DNA from: Undaria pinnatifida
Taxonomy: Eukaryota; Sar; Phaeophyceae; Laminariales; Alariaceae
Direction: 5' to 3'
DNA length: 64,000 bases
Assembly (NCBI GenBank): GCA_012845835.1
Contig: JABAKD010000017.1
Coordinates: 2,727,001 to 2,791,000 of the forward strand
Shown here: one piece after another, positions 11,002 through 22,377 of the stretch
Position numbering within the stretch: position 1 is the stretch's first letter
How the letters are laid out: each line of letters opens with the position of its first letter
Notes under the pieces: generated by a model
The model's database searches: none
What the model saw: only the letters and a program-made list of their open reading frames with translations
Told to the model about the DNA's origin: nothing
Position numbers and translations under genes: made by a program

Positions 11002-12354
11002 CTGCTAGCGTTTGTCTCTGCATCGCTGCTATCGTCCCCGCCTGACCTCACCCAGTCTGCAAGCCGCCGAACGGTCTTACCCGCCCCCTCCACTCCTCCC
11101 GCCGCGTCCACCTCCCCCACTTCCCCCGGACCCTTATCCTGAGCATCCACTGCGCTTTCCACAACGTCGTCCCCTGCCCCCCCCCCGGCAGCAGCAGCAG
11201 TGTTGGCTATTGCCATCGAGACTGCCACTGTCGCGTCTACAGGTGCCGCGCCGGAAAGAAAGCGTTTCTCCGAATCAGCCAAGCTGTTGATTGCGTCAGC
11301 ACCGCTGTTTTCGCCTGCACCCTTCGTCGCTCCGTCGGGAACCTCTAGGGTTAAAACCACGCCCTCTCTGTCTCCCTTGCCCCCTCCATCGCCACCACCG
11401 TGATCGCCGTTGTCGGCGAGGCTCACCACTCCGCCCATCGGAAACGCCTGCTTGTTTCCGCTAGCAGCAGTACGAGAAGTGCTAGGACGGGCGCTAATGC
11501 TAGTCTTTTCCGCAGCAGCAGCAGTTACTACAGTAGCAGCAGATGAGGTAACTGCTGTTGTTGCTTGAGCTTGGACTTGTGATGGTGCCGACGATATTGT
11601 CAAGGAGGGGGGGGGAGGGGAGGGGGGCGGGGACGGGGCGGCGGCGGCGGCGGTATCGTTGTTGTGGTTGTTGTCGGTTTTGTTGCTGTTAGCACCACTT
11701 GTTGGGCCGCCGCCGCCACCATTGTTGCTGTTGTCCTTGTCGTTGTTGCTGTATTTTCCGGACCAAGGACCAGCAAAATCCGCACCACCACCACCACCAC
11801 CAGTAGCAGCCGCAGCCGCGTCCGCAGGTGCGGGTGCGCCAGCAGCAGCACCCCCACCAGTAGCCATAGCAGCACCACCCGCACCAGCAGAAGCAGTAGC
11901 AGTGGCACCAGTTGCTGCCCGTAGGGCTGGGAACTTCTGCGGAGGCACACCCGGCGACCAACCTTCCTCGCTACCCGCTGCAGTGCCGTCCGAGCCGCCG
12001 CCGCCACCCCGACTACCGCCACCGCCTCCGCCGCGAAGCAGCACCGTCAACGCCGCCTTACGCTGAAGTTGCTGTTGCTCCTCTTCCCCCATCCCCCCCG
12101 CCTCCCCCACCCCTTCCTGGACCCGCTCCCCCAACCCAGCCGAGGACGCCTCCGCCACTCCCATCGCAGGGCCACCGGGAGGGGTAGGAGGCACGCCTGG
12201 AGAGGCAGCCGTTTCAACGACCGCGGCTGCTAGGCCGGCTGGCATCGTAGTTGGCTGTTGCATTCGTTGCTGCTGCGGTCTTGATTGCACTTGTTGGCGT
12301 GCAGCACAAGCACACTGACCGAAGGAATCTTTGCTGCTGCTGCAGTTTTGCTGA
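11002..12354 (-). CDS. large exon of a low-complexity Ala/Gly/Pro-rich protein, function unknown
   Basis: A minus-strand frame stays open for about 450 codons between a possible acceptor (CTGCGTACAG) at 12355 and a donor (AGCAG|GTGTGT) after 11002. The product is disordered: Gln-rich at the start, then Gly, Ala and Pro runs, an Asn/Asp segment (NNDKDNSNN), and an acidic stretch with DADWVRSGG-like residues near the end. Codons vary within the runs, and the frame is open far longer than expected by chance at this base composition. No domain is recognised. The upstream exon, perhaps in 12400-13100, and downstream exons were not located. Confidence 0.45.
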
Positions 12355-12483
12355 CTGTACGCAGCGACTCAACGTTCACGCTGCTGCTGCTGCCGTTGTG
12401 TGGGTGTCACAACACCGCCGCACCTCCGTGCTGTAAATATTTCAGCGAAATAACTAGGGTTGTTCTTCCCTCAGAGCACACAC

Positions 12484-13190
12484 TTAGCCAGCAGCAACCA
12501 AGATGCTCCAGCACACGCAGCTTCCTAGAAAGATGCCTCCTGCGAAGGGTGAAGCACCAGGAAACTCTTCCTCTTCCTCTGGCTGCTGCCACAGAGTTGG
12601 CACGTCGCGTTTCTGTTGAGAACTCCGGCGATCCGTAGTTCGCACGAGGTGTAGTTCTGGCTGCCTACAGGAGTCCTGAAGTCTCCGCTGTTGTACTGCC
12701 TCTATAGTATACGTACTGCTTCCTGCAGTACCTATTTTAGAGAGCGACGTGCGTGGCTTTGAGGCCAGTGCTGTTCCTGTTGCTGCAGCAGCCTGCCTCC
12801 GACACAATCGTCCTCTCTGGGCAGGCTGTTGTTCCCTGGCAAGCGCTCCGGCGGCAAGGCAGGCAAGAGGTTAACCCGGGAGTAGAGTACAACCCAGATG
12901 CAAGAAGCCTGAAGCAGCAAAACGATGTTCGTCGCTGCCTGGTCTCCTGTTCTCTGCCTGCCGCAAAGCAGTCTTGTCAGTGAGCGAAACACGCTCAAAG
13001 GGAACGGACTTTTCAGACCTCCTGCAGCCTCGTCTCTCTCGTCAACCTTTGTGCGCTGGAGACCCCCTTCCCCCCTGCGAAAGTACAAGGATGCCCGGCT
13101 ACCCTACGAGTACGTAGGCTGCTTTTTGTCTCCACTTCGGACTGATCAGAGGGAGGATGGTCCGCCGCTGAAACGGGTTTCAATCTTATA
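12484..13190. other. unassigned stretch with overlapping short frames
   Basis: A minus-strand frame near 12484-12807 reads an acidic EEEEEFPG segment that might be an upstream exon of the 11002-12354 gene, but no convincing donor follows it. A plus-strand frame at 12753-12983 competes. Nothing conserved is seen. 13190-13790 is also empty. Confidence 0.3.
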
Positions 13191-13797
13191 AAGGGGCATG
13201 TTTGAATGCGTCACGTGCCGTTTCGGAGATATGACAGTTACGAAACGCCCGAATGTCACAAGCGTACGCATGTACGTTCAGAACAACGAGAACGTCCGAC
13301 GTTCGGGTTTCAGAAACGTCAGACTTCAGAACAACTTCGTTCACAAGGGCACATACACGATACTCCCCCTAGCTACGAGTATGGCCAACACGCTATGAAC
13401 TTTTTTTTCACTTCCATGGCTCTTTCGTAGCACGCGCGATCACAGTATCACGCGCAGCTTACGAACATGATGACTGATGAGTTTCGATGAAATCCTCAAT
13501 CTCGGTGTGTGCAATTTTCAGGTAATTTTCATTCCCGACTAAGAAGCTACAATCTAGCCGCACGACGACTGAGTTAGCATCAGGGTGGTGGTGTTTTTAC
13601 TCGTGTTTAAATGCTGCATTCACAGGTATTATAATGATAGTTGTTGTAACATGTTACACCCTTGCTGGACAGATGGTAGATGGCCGTACATAAAGGCGGG
13701 CACTGGAAGCATATTAAAAACATGTTGCGCGGTTCTGCCCATCGGATAGAATCTTATTATTATTTTAGACGATGGTCCGCAGATATAATAGATGATG

Positions 13798-14112
13798 TTT
13801 TTTTTTTTTTTTTTTTTGCACACTTTTACTTTCCAGCTTCTGGACAAGCCGTGGTCACAGGTGTCATCCCTTCTCCTCCCCGGTTCTTGCCTTCAATTTT
13901 TATCGCGCGTAGGGTTCAGCAATCCCACTGCTCGTCGATTTTTCATCGAACGTTGCTAACTCACGCTCTCGCGCTTTCCGCAAGTCAATTTGTCCACAAG
14001 AAAAAGTCCCAACGAATTTATACGAGTATGCACTCGGCGGGGCTCGAACTCACGAAACTGACCTATACCAGGCTCGAGGATAACCTGATACATACGCCAC
14101 CGGGGCGACCGG
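13798..14112 (-). mobile_element. tRNA-derived SINE with A-tail, copy 1
   Basis: On the minus strand the head begins CCGGTCGCCCCGGTGGCG. A pol III B-box-like GAGTTCGAGCCCC follows, then a body, then a tail of 20 A residues. It matches 15447-15780 across its length. A 4-base insertion relative to copy 2 splits the A box. Confidence 0.8.
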
Positions 14113-15446
14113 TCCATGATGTTAAAAGCACATGAATCCTCATTGATTGGAAGATTGGTTGCTCCTTGTTGGTAAAATAAGCCGCTTACTACCACGTGGG
14201 CAACAAACACTTACAATTAATGAAGAACCACAACAACAACAACAGACTCCGCAGCCTGTGAAAAGACTAATAATTGCATGTTACCGGGTATCCCCAAGAG
14301 CCGTGGGCGGCGTGGGGGTGGGGGTCGGCGACTTAATTACTAATATAATACATCCTCCGCCGGGAATGAATGTAGAACCCGGCGTACCGTACAGCCTTCA
14401 AAACTGAGTGCAGCAAGTAGAACCACAGGCCCTTCGCTCCGCGGGCGGCATTCACCGCCCGCTACTCCTCACGCTCAGGAAGGAAAAATATAATATTAGA
14501 CTAGTCTAGACTAGTCTATACTGGTACCTGGTAAATTGTTATATTTTTCCTTCTGAAACGGACAGAGGTCCATGATTTTGATAGTGATTGTAAGTGGGAA
14601 CTGTGTCGACTTGAAAACACCGAGAGTCCCGCCGCCATGTTCCAGGACAACAAAACCCTTGCCTTGGTGGTAGTCATTATTACGATGTATATGTAATTTA
14701 TAGACTAGATATACTTGCATATGTCTGAAGTTCGTGACTACTGGGTGCGGAGCCTTCGCCCCTCTCTCTAGGATGACGAATCGGCAAGGACACATTATTA
14801 TTATTGATTGGGTTGCTGAATGTCGATGGGTGCAAAAAAAAAAGGTTGTTAGTTGGTGAATAAAAGCTATAGACTACATGTAACACATTGTCACAGATGG
14901 CAAATAAATGAAATAAGAATAATAAACACACACAACAGGAAGAAGAGTGTTGTGGTTGCAGTCAAAGAAAGAGACGAGGGACTAGACTATGTTATTTTGG
15001 TCACGTCGTCAGTCACACCTTTTAACTACAAGATATATCATTCCAGACTAAACACAGAGCATACTACTACTAAAACGTCTAGACCCAGCAGTCCGCCACA
15101 AAGCTGAGTGTCAGCGGTATACTTTTGGAAAATCAACAATTAGTTGTTGGTGGCTTTTTAAATGAAGTTATGTTGTCAGAGGGCGAAAAAAAAAAATACG
15201 CGAAGAGCAACGACAACAAAGAACGACGGAAAATAAAATGCTCATCATATAGTAATAATACGTGGTGGCTCTCGGTTCGACACTTTTGCTTGTGTGTCTG
15301 CTTACTTGTCAATTGAGTTATCGCGCTCTGGTCGACACGAACGTGTACGGGCGTATGTATGTACATCGCGCTCCGCTGTACAAACCGATTGCAAGCTGCC
15401 CTGCTATGCTTGCGGTACAAACGTGTGGGTATGTGCTGTGTGTGTA
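14113..15446. other. no gene seen between the two SINEs
   Basis: AT-rich sequence with a near-perfect palindrome of CTAGACTAGTCTAG type near 14497-14520 and no credible exon. Confidence 0.4.
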
Positions 15447-15780
15447 TTTTTTTCACACTCTTCTACTCTTCAGCTTCTTTTTTGTGGACAAGCCGTGGTC
15501 ACAGGTATCGCCCCTTTTCCCCCCCGGTTCTTGCCTTCAATTTTTATCGCGCATAGCGTTCAGCAATCCCACTGCGCTCGTAGATTTTTCATGGAGTGTT
15601 GCAAACTCACGCTGTCGCATTTTCCGCACGTCATTTCGTGCACAAGAAAAAGCAATTTGTGCTCCATAAGAAAAGATCCCTGCGACTTTATACGAGTGAC
15701 TCGAGGGGGGATTCGGACTCACGAAATTGACCTATTATACCAGGCTCGAGGACAACCTGATACGCCACCGGGGCGACCGG
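15447..15780 (-). mobile_element. tRNA-derived SINE, copy 2
   Basis: This is the same family as 13798-14112, with an intact A box (TGGCGTATCAGG) and a B box GAGTCCGAATCCC. The tail is short (7 A). The body carries GATAAAAATTGAAGGCAAG in both copies. Apparent plus-strand ORFs over it are artefacts. Confidence 0.8.
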
Positions 15781-16520
15781 CTATATCGAGGCTTGATTTG
15801 TGCCGCGCCGTGCGCTAAAAAAACACATGTTACAACAAACAGAAAGGAAAAAAGGGGGGGGGGAGGGGATGTCCACGGATCGGTCCTGAAACAATGGTGT
15901 CCCCCGTCGGCAATTAAGAGCTGTGATGTAGTCTGAGAAGCCAGAGAACTGCCGAGGGTGGACTCCGAAGACACCGTCATTACAGGAAGTGAGTCTGTCG
16001 ATCAACTATCGGTCGAACTCGTGCGTGACAAGAGGCACGATACGAGCTGGTTTAAGCTGACACGTGCAACAATAGGCTTTAAATTCCCGTTTTCAAGCGA
16101 GGTATAGAGCTCCTCATGTGAGGTACGTATAGAGTATAAGGTTCCTCCTCACAATGTTTGGCATATCCATCCAGAAATAACGAGCAAAATAATGGCAAGC
16201 TTTTGGTCTCACCACAGCCGAAAACGTACGAATCGTGTGAAAAGCGTGCTCAAGAAGTACAAGTGGGATCCTCATGCATGCGGTGCCACGGACGTGTAGG
16301 ATGATTCCTGGGAAAAAAACGGACGCACCAAATTTGCCACTCTGCTTCTCTCATAATCAAGCTGTTAGTATAGCCGAGCGACGCTGCAATCGTCATGTTT
16401 TATCATGTTTTTTCCCTCGTGGAGGCACAGAAGGAGCCTCAGAAACATGACGTATTCGACCCGCTTTACCATGACATGCCTCCGAGCTTGCGCCAGGACG
16501 CACGTGCTACGATAGAAGAC

Positions 16521-16753
16521 TCTCAGCTAAAACATATACTCGTATAGGGAAAGGAAACAGTAGACAAAAGGGGAAGAGATGTGGGGAAAGGAAACACGGG
16601 CAAATGGTTGGCGGAAGATACCACTACTGCTTTATGGTGCGATATCATTCGACTTCACATTAGGTAATACTGCTGCTGCTTCATGGAAGGATATTCGATT
16701 TACATCGGAACGGCATCTACGCCATATTGTCTAAGGGCAAAAATCATAACAAT

Positions 16754-16786
<33 letters not shown>

Positions 16787-16830
16787 AATAGCAACAACAG
16801 CAACAACAGCAACAACAACAACAACAACAA

Positions 16831-16905
<75 letters not shown>
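16521..16905 (+). mobile_element. 5'-truncated LINE 3' end with (AAC)n tail
   Basis: 16521-16740 matches 18303-18510, sharing CTCAGCTAAAACATAT, GGGCAAATGGTTGGCGGAAG and ATTCGATTTACATCGGAA. It ends in about 150 bp of (AAC)n. The copy at 18303 directly follows a LINE ORF2 remnant, which identifies this as LINE 3' UTR plus a microsatellite tail. Confidence 0.7.
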
Positions 16906-16906
<1 letters not shown>

Positions 16907-16948
16907 AGAGCTAGCACTTTTGGGCAAATATATATTTAGAATAATGGC

Positions 16949-17279
16949 GCCTTTACAACTGGAGAAACCCTTTTTGGGGACAAAATTACTTGAAGTTAGT
17001 GTAGGGAGAGATTTTGGGGCTCTAAAGGGGTTAACGCCTTTACAACTGGAACCCTTTTCGGGAACAAATTTACTTGAAGTTAGTATAGGGAAGGATTTTG
17101 GGGCTCTAAAGGGGTTAACGCCTTTACAGCTGGAAACCCTTTTATTTACAATTTTACTGGAAGTTAGTATAGGGAGGGATTTCGGAGCTCCAAAGGGGTT
17201 AACGCCTTTACAACTGGAAACCTATTTGGGGACAAATTTACTTGAAGTTAGTATAGGGAGGGATTTTGGGGGGCTCTAA
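16949..17279 (+). repeat. four tandem units of the 85-88 bp TTAA-bounded repeat
   Basis: Each unit starts CGCCTTTACAACTGGAAACC, has a central TTACTTGAAGTTAGTATAGG, and ends GGGGCTCTAAAGGGG. Adjacent units are joined by a single TTAA. An open frame through the array encodes a repeated LQLE...LLEVSIGRDFGALKGL peptide but has no gene context. Confidence 0.8.
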
Positions 17280-17354
17280 ATATTGTCGAAATGTGTCGTT
17301 GTTTTGCTATGTTTCTTTGTTTACCTACACGGTAGGCCGTACGGGTTTGTTCAT

Positions 17355-17790
17355 TGGGTTGCATTTTCAATTTATTCAAAATCAGTTTTGCATTTTCAGT
17401 TTACTTAAAATCAGAGTTTTGCATTTTCAGTTTACTCAAAATCAGTTTAGCATTTTCATTTTACTCAAATCAGACTTTTGCATTTTCACTCTACTCAAAA
17501 TCAGTTTTGCATTTCCAGTTTACTCAATTTCAGTTTACTCAAAATTAGCTTTGCATTTTCGGTTTACTCAAAATCAGTTTAGCATTTTCAGTTTACTCAA
17601 AATCAGTTTTCGTATTTTCAGTTTGCTCAAAATCAGTTTTGCATTTTCAGCTTACTCTAAATCAGTTTTGCATTTTCAGCTTACTCTAAATCAGTTTTGC
17701 ATTTTCAGTTTTTTGAATTTTTTTTTTCGTACTTTCAGTTTACTCAAAATCGGTTTTGCACTCCAGTTTACTCAAAATCAGTTTTTTCGG
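17355..17790 (+). repeat. 28-29 bp minisatellite
   Basis: About 15 imperfect units of TTGCATTTTCAGTTTACTCA plus AAATCAGT. Confidence 0.85.
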
Positions 17791-17815
17791 GGAGTATAAT
17801 AGAGCTCCTCAATAG

Positions 17816-18540
17816 ATGCTACGACACCGGAGTATCGCGACAAGTCGATACTCCTCGACGTGACGTATGCGGACCCACAAAAGCAGGGGTCCACATGCTG
17901 GCAGGAAGCGCGGATCGAAACGAATCAGCGACTTCCACTTCCGAGGCGCGCAAGCGCAACCACTACGCTCGTCCGGGACAGGTGTCCTTCGACGAACGCA
18001 GCTACAAACTCGCCACCCTCGCGATGGAAAGTTCTGGGCGCCTCGGTAGAGGACGCGACCTGATAGATCAGGTGGCGGCAACCATCGTTGGAGGGACGGA
18101 CGCATCGTCCTTAGCGCGGAAAGGCGTGTGCAAGGAGCGACTATTCCAAACCATTTCTGTGACCACTCAGGTCGCGATTTCACGCAGAGTTCATCGATAT
18201 AGACTATCTCTGAGGGATCGTCAGGCCGCGAGGGGAAGGGAGGAAGAATCGGGAGGGCTACGGCCACTGGCCTGGGGTGGCAATGTTGATAAGGATTGAG
18301 GTATACTCTCAGCTAAAACATATTATATAGGAAAAGGAAATAGTAGATAAAAGGAGAAGATGTGGGGAAAGGAAATAAATGGGCAAATGGTTGGCGGAAG
18401 ATGCCACTGCATTGTGGTGCGATCATTCGACTTCATATACTGCTGCTTTATGGAAGGACATTCGATTTACATCGGAAAGGCATCCACGCTATATTGTCAG
18501 AGGGCAATAATAATAACAATAATAATAATAATAATAATAG
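17816..18540 (+). mobile_element. LINE (non-LTR retrotransposon) ORF2 C-terminal remnant with 3' UTR and (AAT)n tail
   Basis: 17816-18299 is an open frame with segments such as SEARKRNHYARPGQVSFDERS, LATLAMESSGRLG and CKERLFQTISVTTQVAISRR, ending in a stop at 18299. Its C-terminal layout resembles the post-reverse-transcriptase region of LINE ORF2 proteins. It is followed by the shared 3' UTR (18303-18510) and a short AAT tail. The copy is 5'-truncated with no reverse transcriptase domain, so it cannot move itself. Confidence 0.6.
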
Positions 18541-19376
18541 GCTAGGAACCTAAAAAACAAAAAACGGTGCGCACATTTACCGTACTATTATTAGCATGTC
18601 CCAGACGCGGCTAAGATACCGCCCTTTTAGCACACCTCGACGTGTCGTCGCCATGTCTGGCTCCCAAAATGAATGCTCTGCGCGAAGGGGGAAGGGGGAG
18701 TCCACGCCCAAAAAGCCGCCGTCGTCTTTCACCGGCAGTTTTCCTAGTGACTATTTGAACAAAAAATTTGGAGCATCGTCGGTGTTGCCGTGTTTGGACT
18801 CGAAAAGCCTACAGTAAGAAAAAAAGGGGGGGCGCGACCATGGAGAAAACAATACGGTATACCTGGCGAGTACCTGTGGCGATAATTGATGGCCTTGCAC
18901 GCGAAACCAACATTTTTCGCGAAAGTAACACGCCGGGCTACGCTGGTCATAACACAATACTACCACAGGGTGATCTTGAACCCCCCCTCCCCCGTCCCGG
19001 TGGAAATCGTCATGTTTGTGCGCGAAACGAACATGCTAGATACGGAATGGGTGCACCACTTTTTTTTCTTCCGAGGGTGGTGACTGGAGGAGCTCTATAT
19101 ACGAGTCGACGCGAGTCCACGAGGGAAGAAAATACTAAATTCTATTATCTCGCGATAAAAATGAAAAGGCACGTACCTTAGTATTAGTGGGGAGGGGGGG
19201 AAAGGAGGGCCCGCTATATGTGACCCCGGATCTGAGCTGCTACTACTGGGAGGGAGGGCGAGAGTGCACAGTGTGCGCCGGGATATTAAATGGGATGAAG
19301 AGAAAACATGAACAAAATTTTGTAAAACTATATATATATACCTCACCCAAAATTGCTTTTGAGCACACTGAAGACT

Positions 19377-19639
19377 CGTGCTACGATGTAGAGGTATACC
19401 GTTTTTTGGCGAAATGCTTCCTGAATGGCAGGGTTCCTTAACCCAAAATCGTCGGAAATTGGCCATTCATTGTTGTTTGCATGATTTTCGTCGTGTACAC
19501 GTAGGCCATGTGGGATTTTTCATCCACTAGCAGTTTTACTTGTCCTCTAGAGAATCAGTTTTTGAGGTAGGTCTTAAGCTCCCAAAAATTGAGAAAACCT
19601 CTTGCAGAAAAAAAAGAGGTGCGCCTCGATCGTAGCACG
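19377..19639 (+). mobile_element. TACGATAG-type MITE
   Basis: The left end is CGTGCTACGATGTAGAGGTA and the right end is its inverted form, CTCGATCGTAGCACG. The interior carries TTAACCCAAAATCGTCGGAA and GGGATTTTTCATCC, as in the other copies. No coding frame. Confidence 0.7.
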
Positions 19640-20096
19640 CTTTAGACCGATTCTACGATATATAGCCCCCCCCAAAACCTGCGATTTTCTTCAGCTGACA
19701 CGAACGCATAAAAAGTCCCCAAAAAATGACCCCCTGAGGTAGCACCGTAAGTAACCTGGCTCTGGGCCAGAGGTACACAAAACAAACGTATTTTGCCAAA
19801 ACAAAACCAATGACATTTATTTTCCGACGGTTTTGGGGGTTAAGGAGTCACGTCGTTCACGAAATATTTGAGTCAAAAAGTCCTACCTCGCCCTACTGTA
19901 CCACGCAGGGTCCGAAGCGAAATCTCATGTAGTATGCATATACCTTGTACTACGGCGCAGGGGAAACGTATTATAGCAATCCTGGATCAAATGTGGTTCG
20001 TACAAACAGGGGAAACATAATACTTCTTCGAAAGTATATGTTATAAATGTTTCAAATACATACATACGTCAGATCTGTTATGAGCTCGAGATCAAC

Positions 20097-20352
20097 TTAA
20101 CCTCTTTAGCTGGCCCCCCGAATCCCTCCCTATACCAACTTCAAGTAATCTTGTCTCCAAACAAGGGCGTGCAGTTGTAAAGGAGGTAAACCCTTTAGAT
20201 CCCCGAAACCCCTCCCCTGTGCTAATTCCAAGTAATTTGTCCCCAAAACGGGTTTCCAATTGCAAAGGCGTTATAGAGCCCCCAAATCTCCCCCCTATAC
20301 TAACTTCAAATAAATGCTTCCCCCAAAAGGGTTTCCAGTTGTAAAGGCGCTA
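20097..20352 (-). repeat. three tandem TTAA-type units, inverted
   Basis: Three minus-strand units of the repeat seen at 16949-17279, bounded on the left by TTAA. They are more diverged, and junction TTAAs are partly mutated. Confidence 0.7.
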
Positions 20353-20414
20353 AGGGTTGATACTCATTTTTGCAGAGCTGCGTGACACTCGGGTCGCGCA
20401 TTTTCTTACTTTTT

Positions 20415-20512
20415 GAAGTTGCACAAGAATCCCCGGGGATTTCGTCGAAGATGCGTAAGAATCCCCGGGGATTTTGTCGAAGATGCGTAAGAATCCCCGG
20501 GGATTTTGCCAA
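20415..20512 (-). repeat. 32-bp direct repeat, three units
   Basis: AAGAATCCCCGGGGATTTTG with GTCGAAGATGCGT repeats three times. Confidence 0.8.
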
Positions 20513-20858
20513 GGGTCATTTCGGTCCCGAGAGATAGTTCGTTCTGTGGCGCGCACTGCATACATTGTTGTGTAGATATCGTGCGTTCTGACTACTATGG
20601 TCTTCCCCAATAGAGCACACATCTCCTTGTTTGCGGCCAACCCTCACAAACTACAACGCTCAGGGGTGTACGAGTAGTGACAGTGGTTAGTAGCCACCAA
20701 ACGAGGTCCTGCCGTCGACGTCTGGAACACCTACTCCTGGAATTTGACGCCATCAGCACCGGTAGGGGGTGATGCAGTCGGTGGGGGGATCATCCCACCG
20801 TATTATAGAGGTTTTTCACTTTATGGGTTGAACGATTTTTCTGACCGGTTTTCTCGAT

Positions 20859-21128
20859 GCGTGTTACGATAGAGGAGCACCATTTTTTTTTCTGAGGTTC
20901 CTCAATTTGAGAGCTTAAGAGACGCCTTCCTCCCAAAAACTGAAGTTTGGAGAAAAATAAAAATGCTACCCCGGTCGCGGATGAAAAAATCCCCATGGCC
21001 GTCGTAGGTACACCACGAGAATCAAGCAACAAAAAAAAAAGAGGCCAATTTCCGACGATTTGGGGTTAAGGAGCCCCGTCATTCAGAAATAATTTCGCCA
21101 AAAAACGATACCTCTATATCGTAGCATG
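20859..21128 (-). mobile_element. TACGATAG-type MITE
   Basis: Same family as 19377-19639 in the opposite orientation, with terminal GCGTGTTACGATAGAGG and inverted CTCTATATCGTAGCATG. Confidence 0.7.
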
Positions 21129-21129
21129 A

Positions 21130-22250
21130 GTCTCTCCTCAAGCTTGGAACCATCGGTTTTGGCTTGAAATTTTTTACGGGTAGCGCAACAAACGGTTGGT
21201 CGGGTTGCACGAACTAACGTCCTCGGAGGCATGTTCGGGTGAGACTTTGAGTTCCTCGGGCTAGGAGCTCAGAAAACTTCTGCTTTCACCCCGAGCGTGG
21301 GATGACTCGGGGGCCCCGCCTTCGTGCGGTGCCCGCTCCCGTGTGGGGGCCGAGTGTAGCGCGGCGAACATGGCACTACCGGAATATGCCGAGACAGTTC
21401 GGGGTGCAACTTTAGAAGCACTATCGTCATCTGGCAAGGCACCGCATGAACCCTTTTAGCACCGCACTCCCGACACGGGGACAAAACACTCGGAGTTAGA
21501 CTAGGAATTTTTCAGGAGTTGGAGATGGGTTAGCAAGCCACCACGTCCGTACCCTAAGCTTGGGGCGACACCCGAAACGCCCACACTAAGCCTTTCTCTG
21601 TCTCCACATTATCCTTCGCTAAATAGCTAGACCCACAGGTATTGTAAAATAGTACTTAAGGGGTCACCTAGAAATTTCTTCATTACGACTTTTATCTACA
21701 CACACGCGCGATCAAAGCATAAAACGTAGCTCGCAAATATGAGTTTCCACGAAATCTGGAGCCCACCTCACACCTAAGGTGTTTAATAATTTTCAATGAA
21801 AATCCAACATGAGCCTCCACGAAATCCTCCATCTCATATGTATCTGTGTGCACTTATTTCGTCATTTTTATTAAAATCGAAGCGGGGGCGGGGACGGGTC
21901 CAGACCCGTCCCCGCCTCGGAGTGCACAGCGCGCGAGGTGGTCACGATCTGCGCGAGGTGGTCACGTTTTGCCTGTGCCGACAAATGGCGTTCGCTACAA
22001 TAGCCCACCGCACGGTGAGCTTTTCGCTCGCCCGCTCGTTGCTAATATATCCAATGTGAATATATCCCTCGCCACCCATTAACCTGTCCAGAATTAAGAA
22101 AACGAAAGGGAAAACCGCTTACCCGAGCAACAAACTCCCTACACACCCCTACGTTAAATCAAGGGGAAAAAAAACACGAGACGGGTCCGTCAGTCAGCCT
22201 TCCCCCCAAACCTCCCTCTCTCCGCCCTCGCCCGCCCCCCCCCGCCCAAT
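21130..22250. other. no gene seen
   Basis: No exon is recognised. 21888-21917 is an inverted repeat (GGCGGGGACGGGTC, two bases, then its complement), able to form a strong hairpin. Confidence 0.45.
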
Positions 22251-22254
22251 TTCT

Positions 22255-22340
22255 GCCTCGTCGGCGAAAACCCGACGTGCTTCGTGGCGACTTTGTAGGC
22301 ATGCGAGGGTCTATTGTGTCTAAAGACTGCGACCACGCAT
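22255..22340 (+). repeat. 85-bp dispersed repeat
   Basis: Shares CTCGTCGGCGAAAAC, TGCTTCGT and GCATGCGAGGGTCTA with the copies at 55555-55640, 56455-56545 and 56570-56650. Confidence 0.55.
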
Positions 22341-22377
22341 GTTAATGAGTACACCGCCCGGCCACATGTTTTTTGTT

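Noticed and set aside
16683-17279. 198-aa ORF with Thr run and a fourfold LQLE...LEVSIGRDFGALKGL repeat
   Set aside because: It joins a LINE tail microsatellite to the TTAA-unit array; the same units occur inverted and singly elsewhere without a frame.
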